Of a stretch of 64,000 nucleotides of DNA, positions 20,433 through 28,700 are shown one piece after another. Made by a program: the position numbers and the translations under genes. The notes beneath the pieces were generated by a model, which saw nothing but the letters and a program-made list of their open reading frames with translations, did not search any database and was not told the DNA's origin. Numbering within the stretch: position 1 is the first letter of the stretch; the number at the start of each line of letters is the position of its first letter. The stretch comes from an uncultured Clostridia bacterium (GTDB taxonomy: Bacteria > Bacillota > Clostridia > TANB77 > CAG-508), in contig CAKMVZ010000006.1 of assembly GCA_928721915.1 (NCBI GenBank), positions 1-64,000 of the forward strand. Reading direction: 5' to 3'.

Positions 20433-20489
20433 TTATAAATTTTGTATCCTCCTTTAATTTGAGATAATTATATAATTTTAAAACACCGC

Positions 20490-20518
20490 TTGACTATTAG
20501 TTGTATAGCTTATATAAT
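20490..20518 (+). promoter_or_regulatory. Sigma-A promoter upstream of the surface-protein leader
   Basis: TTGACT and TATAAT with a 17-base spacer. Confidence 0.6.
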
Positions 20519-20524
20519 AATGAT

Positions 20525-20546
20525 ATATTAGATATATATCTAATAT
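20525..20546. promoter_or_regulatory. Perfect 22-base palindrome, candidate operator
   Basis: ATATTAGATAT and its exact reverse complement abut, beginning seven bases after the -10 box of the preceding promoter. The location would let a dimeric repressor block transcription; the nearby Cro/C1-type protein is the obvious candidate. AT-rich background makes chance palindromes more likely. Confidence 0.45.
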
Positions 20547-20643
20547 AATTTTAATGTGTCTTATTGAAAAATACAAGTTCCTGCATTTAGCAGTAACCGA
20601 ATTCAAGAACTAAAAATAATTTTTATTTAAGAATTTTTTATTT

Positions 20644-20683
20644 AAAAATATTTACATTTAAAATTATTATATATATAATTTAA
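20644..20683 (+). repeat. 40-base promoter repeat, copy 1
   Basis: Identical over 40 bases to 24480-24519. Both copies contain the same TTTACA/TATAAT promoter and both precede a prepilin-like gene, so they probably arose with the duplication of these loci. Confidence 0.8.
20651..20679 (+). promoter_or_regulatory. Sigma-A promoter of the first prepilin locus
   Basis: TTTACA and TATAAT with a 17-base spacer inside the 40-base repeat. The transcript would carry about 560 bases of leader before the prepilin start. Confidence 0.7.
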
Positions 20684-20736
20684 ATGTATAAAATATATAA
20701 ACAATATGAATATAAAAATAATGGAGAGAAAGAAGC

Positions 20737-20820
20737 GTGAATAAACAAAAGAAAAAATTAAAGTTCATAACTCGTGAAAGCCTTGCGGCTGTACACACAC
20801 ACACACACACTTATAATTAG
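20737..20820 (+). CDS. Candidate 27-residue leader peptide with His-Thr repeat
   Basis: A GTG start seven bases after AAAGAAG-type purine sequence (GGAGAGAAAGAAGC). The peptide is basic, then ESLAAV, then alternating His-Thr encoded by an AC dinucleotide run at 20793-20810, then stop. A terminator-like hairpin begins 28 bases later. The arrangement resembles amino-acid attenuator leaders, or a slippage-prone contingency tract. It has no CGG in frame. It may be noncoding; I see no homologue from sequence alone. Confidence 0.35.
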   Translation: MNKQKKKLKFITRESLAAVHTHTHTYN

Positions 20821-20847
20821 TTTTAATAGAAAAGAGAATATATTTTT

Positions 20848-20907
20848 AAATAGCAATAAAGCTTATTGTTCATCGATACAATAGGTTTTATTGCTATTTT
20901 TGTTTTT
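20848..20907 (+). terminator. Terminator or attenuator hairpin in the prepilin leader
   Basis: A long stem (AAATAGCAATAAAGCTTATTGT with its near-complement at 20878-20899, one interior bulge) followed by a T-rich tract. It would end transcripts from the 20651 promoter before the prepilin gene unless read-through occurs. Confidence 0.65.
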
Positions 20908-20941
20908 TGATAGTTTTGATATTTTTATATGTTTTTTAATA

Positions 20942-21077
20942 ACTGCTGTGAGTCCAGTTTTATGTGAGTTTATATTTTCTTACATTCCACTCCTCGGCTT
21001 CCGGCGTGCCTGATTTTACCACATTCGTCGTTCCATTACAGAAAATATAAACTTACATAAAACTTACTGTAGAGGCA
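20942..21077. repeat. 25-base inverted repeat enclosing a GC-richer 59-base loop
   Basis: Arms 20956-20980 and 21040-21064 are reverse complements except for one position that can form G-U. Outer ACTGC/GCAGT bases extend the stem. The loop, unlike all flanking sequence, is GC-rich and contains CGG twice. Could be a structured RNA or a small non-autonomous mobile element. No ORF inside. Confidence 0.7.
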
Positions 21078-21245
21078 GTAAATTAATATATTAGAAAAAT
21101 ATAGTTTTTTTAAATTATATTTGCGATAGTAAATAAATTTTGCATAAAAAGTAAGATGGAAAATTGATAAAAAATTTAAAAAAATTACAAAATTAATTAA
21201 AAAGTTAATAAAAAATTAAAAAAATATTAGGAGGTAAGAATACTT

Positions 21246-22741
21246 ATGAAAAAGAAAAATTATGAAAAGCGGGATTACGCTAATTGCACTAATTATAACA
21301 ATAATAGTATTGTTAATATTAGCAGGAGTGACAATTGCTTTAGTAGTTCGGAGATAATGGCGTTTTAACTCAAGCAGTAAATGCAGCAGATGAGACAAAT
21401 AGAGCAAATGTGCAAAACGAACTAGAAATGGCAGTAGCAGCAGTTGTAACAGACTGGAGTGGAGACAGATATGTAAATGGAAATAACCAAAGTTTAACAC
21501 AGTATATGACAAAAACAAGAGTAGAAGGCAATATGAATACAGAAGATTATGTGTTAGCAGCATTTACATTAAATACAACAAATGGAGTAAGTATAACTTA
21601 TAAAAATAAAGGTTACAACTTTACAGTAACAATCACAGATTCAGGAAATAGTGCAAAAGTAACATATGAAGGAGAGGGCGAACCTGCTGAAGTAAAAGAA
21701 TGGATAGAAAATGAAGATGGAAGTGTAACAGATGGAGAAGTAACATTACAAGTAGGAGATTATATAAATTATAATCCATTAGAAGGAGTAGCAGAAGAAA
21801 ATACGACATATACATCTTTAGCTACTACAACTGGATATGATACAGATCAAGTATTTGATATACAAAATTATGTAGATGGTGGATGGAGATGGCAAGTATT
21901 TGGAGTAGAGAATGGAAAACTACAAATAATATCAGAGAACACAATTGGAACAACAGAAGTAGATGAAGATAAAGCAAACAAAAATTATTACTTAGAAGGA
22001 AGAACAGGATATCAAAACGCAATAACAGAATTAAATAATATATCTGAATTATATGGCCAAGGAGAATATGCAGAAGGTGCAAGAAGTATAACAGTAGAAG
22101 ATGTAAATAAAATTATAGGATATAATCCGGAAACAGATTTTACTGTGAAGGATGGTAGAATAGATGAATATGGAAATGTAATAGATTATTTTTGGCAAGG
22201 AACAAATTATCCATATTATTCATCAACAAGAGCAGGTAATGGATTAAGTGGAAGTTTAATTACAAGCCATAATAATAGTTCATATGGAAATAGCTTTTGG
22301 TGGTATGATTTTGAAGCAGAAGAATGGAAAAGTTCACCATATCAATCAGGAGCTACAACACCAGCTGAACCAATAACAGAAAGTTCATTAGAAGGAGATA
22401 ACTATATAACAACATTAGAGTCTAACGATTATTACTATACAGGTAGTGACTATATAAGTGATACATCATCAAGTTTGTATAAAATGCTATTTGATGATGT
22501 TCAATATACAGGGGAAAACAGCTATTATTGGCTCGCCTCTCGCTCGGTCTATGCCGACTCTTACTACGCTCTTTTCTGCGTGCGTTATGTTCGCGATGGT
22601 GACGTCAGCTCCTATGACTTGGCGTTTTCGTATGGCTATGAGCGCGCTTACTACTATGGCGTGCGCCCCCTAGTTTCTCTACAGTCTAACATCCAGCTAA
22701 CTAGCGCAGGGGCAAACACTTGGGATATCTCAGCTTCATAA
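21246..22741 (+). CDS. Prepilin-like surface protein with lectin-fold C-terminus, two +1 CGG sites
   Basis: The start is ATG 21246, about ten bases after AGGAGG. The leader MKKKNYEK runs into a zero-frame CGG at 21270; skipping the C gives K-GITLIALII, the prepilin cleavage glycine and membrane helix. A second CGG at 21349 is skipped to give VVGDNGVL. The joined protein has 497 residues. Residues about 155-490 resemble the lectin-fold surface domains found after such helices (YYWLASR, GVRPLVSLQSN). The last 70 codons have a sharply different, GC-rich codon usage (see 22531-22738). Both sites are needed to join the start codon to the body of the protein. Confidence 0.8.
22531..22738 (+). other. 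GC-rich C-terminal block, candidate hypervariable region
   Basis: From the YYWLASR motif to the stop, codons switch from A/T-ending to C- and G-ending forms (CTC, GCC, CGC, TCG, GTC, GAC, TAC, GTG), rich in NNC/NNT. The homologous end of the paralogue at 25818-27139 keeps normal AT-rich usage. This is what a diversified lectin-fold variable region or a recent conversion tract would look like. No template repeat or reverse transcriptase is visible in the window. Confidence 0.5.
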
Positions 22742-22800
22742 AATATGTTTTAATGTTTCTGGGGATGTGTTCAAAAAGCATGTTAATTTGATAAATTTAA

Positions 22801-22837
22801 TTAAGGGCTTTGGATATTCTTCAAAGCTCTTTTGTTA
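22801..22837 (+). terminator. Terminator after the prepilin gene
   Basis: Stem AGGGCTTTGGA/TCAAAGCTCT with a short loop, then TTTTGTT. Confidence 0.6.
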
Positions 22838-22856
22838 ATGAACTTTAATACTAAAC

Positions 22857-22943
22857 TTCAAAAAATGTGAAAAAATGATAAAATTATCTCCAAAAAACGT
22901 GAAAAATGTGAAGCTTTTATCTCCAAAAAATGTGAAAAAATTT
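22857..22943 (+). repeat. Three copies of a short AT-rich direct repeat
   Basis: CAAAAAAYGTGAAAAA occurs at about 22859, 22890 and 22923; the last two also share TCTC before it. The third copy abuts the -35 box of the next promoter, so a regulator-binding role is possible. Confidence 0.55.
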
Positions 22944-22971
22944 GACTATTTTTAATAAATATGTATATAAT
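22942..22971 (+). promoter_or_regulatory. Promoter of the DUF4143 ATPase gene
   Basis: TTGACT and TATAAT with an 18-base spacer. Confidence 0.55.
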
Positions 22972-23062
22972 TTATATAGTTAAAATATTTACTGTTTTAA
23001 TTGATAAATATAAAAATTTTTAATTAAAAACAAAATTTATATAACAGAAAGGAAATTTTGTT

Positions 23063-24364
23063 ATGAAAAGAAAGATATATACTGATTTATTAAATTGGAA
23101 AAAATTTTGGATTGATACTCCATTAATGATAATTGGTGCAAGACAAATTGGAAAAACATATATTATTAATGAATTTTGCAAAAATGAATTTAAAAATTAC
23201 ATTTATATAAACTTATTAGATAATCCAAAAGTTGTGGATTTATTTGAACAATCAATTTCAACAGAAGAGAAATTTATACAGTTGCAGTGGTTATTAGATG
23301 TTGATATAGACTTAGAAACTACAATAATATTTTTTGATGAAGTTCAATTAAGTGAAAAATTAATTAGTAATTTAAAATATTTTTGTGAATCAGAAAAACC
23401 ATATAAAATAATATGTGCAGGAAGTTTATTAGGAGTGAAAATTAACCGTTTTAATTCTTCTTTTCCTGTTGGAAAAGTAAGAATGCTTTATATGTATCCA
23501 ATGGATTTTGAAGAATTTTTAATGGCAACTTCTTCTAATAATATTATTGATGAAATAAGAAAATGTTATGATAATATGCAACCTATAAGTTCTCCAATTC
23601 ATGAGAAGTTATTAGGTTTATATAGATTATATTTATGTATTGGAGGTATGCCACAAGCAGTTAAAAATATTGTAGAAGTTAATCAAGATATATTTAAATT
23701 TGATAAAGAAATTATTAGTAATATTATAGAATCATATTTAAATGATATGAACCAATATATATTAAATAATACTGAAAAGTCAAGGATAGAAGCTATATAT
23801 AAATCAATACCATCTCAATTAGGAAATACAAATAATAAATTTCAATATACTAAAATTAATTCAAATGCACGAAGTAGAGACTATGAAAGCGCAATGCAAT
23901 GGCTTATTTCAAGTACTATGATATATAAATGTAATTTATTAAAAACAGTTCAAATTCCACCAAAAGCTTATTGTGATGAAGAATATTTTAAGTTATATAT
24001 AAGTGATGTTGGTTTGTTGACAGCATTATTAGAAATAAAATATAATGATATACTTTTAGATAATGATTTTACGTATAAGGGCAATATAGCTGAAAATTAT
24101 GTAGCACAAACTTTTGTGAGAAATGGAATAAGTTTATATTATTGGAAATCTAAAAGTGATGCAGAAATTGATTTTATATTATATAATGAAGATGGATTAA
24201 TACCTGTAGAAGTAAAAGCTTCTAATAATGTTATATCAAAAAGTTTAAATAGTTATATAAAGCAATATGAGCCAAAGTATTCAATAAGAATTTCAAGTAA
24301 AAATTTTGGCTTTGAGAACAATATAAAATCAGTTCCACTATATGCTGCTTTTTTAATAAAATAA
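23063..24364 (+). CDS. AAA-family ATPase with DUF4143 domain
   Basis: The 433-residue protein has Walker A GARQIGKT near residues 25-32, Walker B IIFFDEVQ near residue 95, and a C-terminal DUF4143 region carrying a nuclease-like D...E-V-K pattern (SDAEIDFILYNEDGLIPVEVKAS). Such proteins are common, often in accessory regions, and their function is not established. AGAAAGGAAA precedes the ATG. No in-frame CGG. It sits alone between two prepilin loci with its own promoter and terminator, consistent with insertion between duplicated copies. Confidence 0.85.
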   Translation: MKRKIYTDLLNWKKFWIDTPLMIIGARQIGKTYIINEFCKNEFKNYIYINLLDNPKVVDLFEQSISTEEKFIQLQWLLDVDIDLETTIIFFDEVQLSEKLISNLKYFCESEKPYKIICAGSLLGVKINRFNSSFPVGKVRMLYMYPMDFEEFLMATSSNNIIDEIRKCYDNMQPISSPIHEKLLGLYRLYLCIGGMPQAVKNIVEVNQDIFKFDKEIISNIIESYLNDMNQYILNNTEKSRIEAIYKSIPSQLGNTNNKFQYTKINSNARSRDYESAMQWLISSTMIYKCNLLKTVQIPPKAYCDEEYFKLYISDVGLLTALLEIKYNDILLDNDFTYKGNIAENYVAQTFVRNGISLYYWKSKSDAEIDFILYNEDGLIPVEVKASNNVISKSLNSYIKQYEPKYSIRISSKNFGFENNIKSVPLYAAFLIK

Positions 24365-24387
24365 ATATTAAATTTTTTAGAATAAAA

Positions 24388-24440
24388 AAATACTCTTAGA
24401 GAAAACTAAAAATAAAAGTTTTCTTTAAGAGTTTTTTATT
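24388..24440 (+). terminator. Terminator after the DUF4143 gene
   Basis: A long imperfect stem (ACTCTTAGAGAAAACT with AGTTTTCTTTAAGAGT) followed by TTTTTT. Confidence 0.75.
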
Positions 24441-24479
24441 GCCCGAAATAATTTTTAAAATATTAAATAAAAATAATTA

Positions 24480-24519
24480 AAAAATATTTACATTTAAAAT
24501 TATTATATATATAATTTAA
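24480..24519 (+). repeat. 40-base promoter repeat, copy 2
   Basis: Second copy of the repeat at 20644-20683, exact over 40 bases. Confidence 0.8.
24487..24515 (+). promoter_or_regulatory. Sigma-A promoter of the SGNH prepilin gene
   Basis: TTTACA and TATAAT with a 17-base spacer; here the leader is only about 50 bases, unlike the first copy. Confidence 0.7.
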
Positions 24520-24572
24520 TTATACTAGATATATAACCAATATAATTAAATTAAAATAATACAGGGAGAAAA

Positions 24573-25749
24573 ATGGAAAAAAAGAAAAATTATGAAAAGC
24601 GGAATAACGCTAATTGCATTAATTATAATGATAATAGTATTACTAATTTTAGCAGGAATTACTATTAGTTTATTGGTGGGAGATAATGGCGTTTTAAATC
24701 AGGCAGTAAATGCAGCAGATAGTACAAGAGGTGCAGAAGTAAAAGAAATTGTGGAAATGGCAGCAAGTGAGAATAGTTTATTAGAATATACAGATAGTTT
24801 TGAAAATATAAAGAGTAAACAAGATATAATTAATGAATTATCAAAGAATGGAAAATTAACAGAAGATGAAATTGAAAAGTTAAATAAAGTAGATATAATA
24901 ACAATTGGAAATATAGAAATAGATTTTGGGATAATAGAAGGTAGTGCAAATGTAAAAATAGATTTATCAGGAAAAAATTTTATTTGGTTAGGGGATTCTC
25001 TTATAAAAGGAATTAATGAAAATAGAGATAATGCATTTCCGGAATATTTTTCAAGATTAACTAATGCAAACTGTATAAATGCAGCTGTTGCTGGAGCAAA
25101 AATTAATGAAGATGTAAGTAATAATATAATGAAACAAATAGATAATTTAATTGCACAAGGAATAAATAGTGAAGAGGTGGATTTTATTATATTAAATGGT
25201 GGAGGAAATGACATATTTAATTCAGATGGAAAAGAAATTGGAACTGTTGATATGTCTATAACTGATGTTACCGAAGGTAATACATTAATGAGTGATTTTG
25301 AAAAAGTTATAAAAAGAATAAAAGAATTAGTTCCAAATGTGCCAATAATGTATTTAAATGCTTATAATACAGATTTAGAAGCAATAAAATTATTAGTGTA
25401 TACAGATGTAAAAACTTATTATGAATTGAGCTATATTAATGGATTATTAGGAACAAATGCAACAAGTTTTGAAGATATAAAAGATGAAATAATTCAAGTT
25501 CTTATTGATGGAGATAGTGCAAAAGGTATTGAACCCAAAATAACTAATGTAAAAAATAATGGTGAAAAATTAATTAGCCAAATAAGAAATATATGTGATA
25601 AATGGAATATAGAATACTGTGATATATCAAGTCATATCAGTATAGAAGAAAATGAGCATTATCAAAGTGATTATATTCATTTTAACTCTAATGGATATAC
25701 AGAATTAACACCATATATAGTAGAAAAAATACAAGAAATATCAATGTAA
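24573..25749 (+). CDS. Prepilin-anchored SGNH/GDSL hydrolase, with one +1 CGG site
   Basis: ATG 24573 follows AGGGAG. The leader MEKKKNYEK meets a zero-frame CGG at 24600; the C skip reads K-GITLIALII, the prepilin glycine, giving 391 residues. After the membrane helix and GDNGVL motif comes an SGNH hydrolase: WLGDSL (block I, catalytic Ser), AVAGA (block II Gly), GGGND (block III Asn) and SDYIHF (block V Asp and His). It is therefore probably a surface esterase or acetylhydrolase held by a pilin-like helix. The ATG at 24592 in the downstream frame would remove the basic leader and is unlikely. The second glycine site (GDNG) is intact, unlike in the paralogues. Confidence 0.85.
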
Positions 25750-25817
25750 TTTGTTAAATTTTTCAATAGGTTAATATTAGATTTTATAGAAAAATTTATA
25801 GAAAGGATTAAAAATCT

Positions 25818-27139
25818 ATGAGAAAAGAAAAAAATAGTAAAAAAATTATAATCAACTCAAAAAATTCAGGAATAACTTTAATAGCATTAATAATAACAAT
25901 AATTGTGCTTTTGATATTAGCGGGTGTAACGATAGCTGCCTTAGTTCGGAGATAATGGAATTTTAAATCAAGCAGTTAATAGTGCTGACAGATCAAAAAT
26001 TGAAGATGCACGTGAAAGAATATCTTTAGAAGTTATTGGTTCTTATGATGAAAAAGGTAGATTAAATATAGAGGTTTTAAAACAAAATCTTAAAAATAAT
26101 CTTGGAATTGATCCTTCTGATATTGGTTCTAATCTTCCAACAGGTATAGTTTCTTTGGATGGATTAAATTTTTATATTGATGAGGATACGGAAGTAATAT
26201 ATGTTGAAGATGTACAAACTTGGACTGAAAATTCTGATGGAACTATAACTAATGGTGATATTACTTTATCTGTTGGAACTGAAATTAATTATGATCCTTC
26301 TATTTCATCTAATAATCCTATTTATACTTCTTATGCTACTGAAAATGGATCTAATGACCAGATTTTTAATGTTGAAGATTATTCTGGTGGATGGTTAATA
26401 TTAGGTGCTACTAATGGTAAAATTAGATTAATTTCAAAAGATGTTGTAGGAAATTCTGATGGGGGTTTATTTAATATAGGCGGAGCTACTGGGCTTAAAA
26501 ATGCTATAACAGAATTAGACAATATCTCTAAAATATATGGCTTAGGTAAATATGCTTTAAATGCAAAAAGTGTAACTTTAGAAGATCTTGCCCCTTTGGT
26601 AAATTTTGAAATGTCAGACTATACTAATGGATATGGTAAAGATAAATTATATCAATATGGAAATACTGTAACTTATTCTTGGCCAGCTTCTGGAAATCAG
26701 CCAAATTTTACTTCTTCTATTCAAAGTGGACAATTATTAGCTCATGATTTTGGTTTTTATTGGTATGATTTTGAAAATGAAGTTTTAAATAAAAGTGAAA
26801 TCCAAGCAAATGAGTCTATAACAACTTTAACAAGTGATTTTTATGGATTTAATGGAGCGAAAATTGACTCTAATTCAAATGCTTACAATATTGTATTCAA
26901 TTCAACAAGTTCAAATTATTGGATTGCAAATAGATATACTTTTACTGTTTCAGATTTTGCAAACTTTGGAGTTTGTTTTTTAGATAAAACGTATGCTCAA
27001 ACAAGTGGAGCTGTTTTAATTTCATCTTATGGAACAGAAAGAACTATAACAGTAGAACGGTGTAAGGCCAGTTATTACTCTTCAATCAAATATAAAATTA
27101 ACTCAAAATGAAAATGGTGGATATGATGTTTCTGTATAA
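25818..27139 (+). CDS. Prepilin-like surface protein with lectin-fold C-terminus, two +1 CGG sites
   Basis: ATG 25818 after GAAAGGA. A basic leader of about 17 residues precedes NSGITLIALII; here the cleavage glycine codon is intact. CGG at 25947 is skipped to give LVGDNGIL, and CGG at 27058 is skipped to give VEGVRPVITLQSN, restoring the C-terminal motif shared with the paralogue at 21246. The joined protein has 439 residues and ends at TAA 27139. Codon usage is uniform and AT-rich to the end. An IS150-like element follows directly, inside this gene's terminator. Confidence 0.82.
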
Positions 27140-27212
27140 ATAAAAAAGACTTTAGTTTGAAGTGAACCCAAATTGTTAGACAAAAAAGTTTAACAAGGAG
27201 GGTTCATTTTTT

Positions 27213-27722
27213 ATGAGTAAATATTCGAGTGAATTTAAATTAGAAGTTGTAAAATATTATTTAGAAAATAATGCTGGATATCAAACCGCAGGTAAATACT
27301 TTTGCGTATCACCTACACTTGTACGTAGATGGATTAGAAAATACAAAGAAAATGGATATGCAGGATTAATGAAAAATCAAAAATCAAGTTATGGTGGAGA
27401 TTTTAAACAGAATGTGGTAGAATACATGCATAAAAACCATTTATCATGTCAAGAAACAGCATTTCATTTTAACTTAGCAGGAGATTATGTAGTTAGTAAA
27501 TGGGAACGTATATATTATGAGGAAGGACCACAAGGTTTGTATATAGAACGACGTGGAAGGTCAAAAAATATGAGTTCTAAACCAAAAAAGAAGAAATTAA
27601 ACAAGAAAGTTGAAGAAGATTTAATTGCCGAAAATCAAAGGCTTCGAATGGAGAATGAATACTTAAAAAAATTAAATGCCTTAGTTCAGGAAAGAACCAA
27701 GCGAGAAAACAAGAAAAAGTAA
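27213..27722 (+). CDS. IS3-family transposase OrfA
   Basis: The 169-residue protein has two helix-turn-helix segments (about residues 5-55 and 65-110) that recognise the element ends, then a basic stretch and a leucine-zipper-like coiled coil (about 128-158) for multimerisation. AAGGAGGG precedes the ATG. It ends at a run AAAAAG followed by TAA, the usual -1 slip site for making the OrfAB fusion. Confidence 0.9.
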   Translation: MSKYSSEFKLEVVKYYLENNAGYQTAGKYFCVSPTLVRRWIRKYKENGYAGLMKNQKSSYGGDFKQNVVEYMHKNHLSCQETAFHFNLAGDYVVSKWERIYYEEGPQGLYIERRGRSKNMSSKPKKKKLNKKVEEDLIAENQRLRMENEYLKKLNALVQERTKRENKKK

Positions 27723-28576
27723 TTGTTGTTGATGAATTAAGGCATAAATATAGCTTGAGAGAATTATTAAAATTAGCAGAAATACCAAGAAGTACATTCT
27801 ATTATCATTTAAAGAATATAAAGAAAGAAGATAAATATAAAGCAGAAAAAGATGAAATTTTATCAATATTTCATGAAAATAAAGGACGTTATGGTTATAG
27901 AAGGATAACATTAGAAATGAAAAATCGTGGCTATATAATAAATCATAAGACAGTTGCAAGACTTATGAAAATAATGGGATTACAAAGTATTCAAAGACCA
28001 AAAAGAAAATATAATTCATATCAAGGAACAATAGGAAAAATAGCAGATAATTTATTAAATAGAAACTTTAAAGCAGATAAACCAAATCAAAAGTGGGTTA
28101 CAGATGTAACGGAATTTAAAGTTAATAATGATAAGCTTTATCTATCTCCAATTGTAGATTTATTTAATGGCGAGGTGGTAAGTTTTAATTTGTCTAGACA
28201 TCCTATATTTCATCAAGTGGAAGATATGTTGGAAAAAGCATTTAAGAAAATACCAGATAAAACAAATTTAATATTACATTCAGATCAAGGTTGGCAATAT
28301 CAGATGAAACAATACCAATATTTATTAGAGCAAAAAGGAATAAGACAAAGTATGTCTAGGAAAGGAAATTGTTTAGATAATGCTTGCGCAGAGAATTTTT
28401 TTGGAATATTAAAGTCAGAACTTTATTATATAAAAGAAAAAGAATACAAAAATATAGAAGAATTAGAAAAAGATATAATTGAATATATAGAATATTATAA
28501 TAACAAAAGAATTAAGAGCAAACTAAAAGGAATGTCCCCTGTTCAATACAGAGAACATTCCAAGTTAGTAGCCTAA
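27719..28576 (+). CDS. IS3-family transposase OrfB (made by -1 frameshift from OrfA)
   Basis: Encodes the DDE catalytic domain. A -1 slip on AAAAAG at 27714-27719 continues as VIVVDELRHKYSLREL, the usual start of OrfB in IS150-type elements, so the functional product is the OrfAB fusion. The HTH_21 segment is followed by the catalytic residues: Asp in KWVTDVTEF, Asp in LHSDQGWQYQ and Glu in NACAENFFG. An independent TTG start at 27755 is possible but has no ribosome site. This -1 event is the ordinary IS3 mechanism and unrelated to the +1 CGG events. Confidence 0.88.
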   Translation, partial: VIVVDELRHKYSLRELLKLAEIPRSTFYYHLKNIKKEDKYKAEKDEILSIFHENKGRYGYRRITLEMKNRGYIINHKTVARLMKIMGLQSIQRPKRKYNSYQGTIGKIADNLLNRNFKADKPNQKWVTDVTEFKVNNDKLYLSPIVDLFNGEVVSFNLSRHPIFHQVEDMLEKAFKKIPDKTNLILHSDQGWQYQMKQYQYLLEQKGIRQSMSRKGNCLDNACAENFFGILKSELYYIKEKEYKNIEELEKDIIEYIEYYNNKRIKSKLKGMSPVQYREHSKLVA

Positions 28577-28660
28577 TTTATACTGTCCAACTTTTTGGGT
28601 TCAGTACAGTTTCTAAAGTCTTTTTTAATATAGAAAATTTATATTATTAAATATAATCCA

Positions 28661-28700
28661 GCATTTTAAATAAGGATAGATTTAAAATGCTTATTTTTTA
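28661..28700. terminator. Hairpin downstream of spoVS
   Basis: Twelve-pair stem AGCATTTTAAAT/ATTTAAAATGCT. The T run is on the plus strand side, so it may mainly stop transcripts leaving the IS; for spoVS it is weaker. Confidence 0.5.

Larger units (their letters stand above)
20433..21245. other. Long intergenic leader region of the prepilin locus
   Basis: Over 800 bases without a conventional gene. It holds in order a promoter with an adjacent palindrome (20490-20546), a short stem region near 20565-20610, a second promoter (20651-20679), a 27-codon open frame with a His-Thr repeat (20737-20820), a strong terminator-like hairpin (20848-20907), a 136-base inverted-repeat structure with a GC-richer loop (20942-21077), and an AT-rich run up to the ribosome site of the prepilin gene at 21246. 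Confidence 0.7.
22742..23062. other. Intergenic region before the DUF4143 gene
   Basis: Contains a terminator (22801-22837), three copies of a short AT-rich repeat (22857-22943) and a sigma-A promoter (22942-22971). No gene seen. Confidence 0.7.
27158..28608 (+). mobile_element. IS150-like element of the IS3 family
   Basis: A 1451-base element. The ends TGAAGTGAACCCAAA and, inverted, TGTACTGAACCCAAA are imperfect inverted repeats, extending to about 25 bases. It is flanked by GTT on both sides (27155-27157 and 28609-28611), a three-base target duplication as known for IS150-type elements. It carries two overlapping-frame transposase genes. Both look intact, the ends and duplication are clean, and no CGG site is present, so the insertion is probably recent and the copy active. 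Confidence 0.92.
27144..28625 (+). terminator. Terminator split by an IS element
   Basis: The half AAAAAGACTTTAG before the element and CTAAAGTCTTTTTT after it are perfect complements. Joined across the element, with the GTT duplication removed, they form a textbook terminator with a three-base loop for the gene ending at 27139. Confidence 0.85.

Noticed and set aside
20942..21077. The GC-rich inverted repeat as the template repeat of a diversity-generating retroelement
   Set aside because: I see no similarity between its loop and the variable-looking block at 22531-22738, and there is no reverse transcriptase gene in the window.
22857..22943. CRISPR array
   Set aside because: Only three short, imperfect AT-rich repeats, no spacer-like unique sequences of constant length and no cas genes.
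27714..27722. IS transposase frame change as another CGG event
   Set aside because: It is a -1 slip on AAAAAG, the known IS3-family mechanism, with no CGG nearby.
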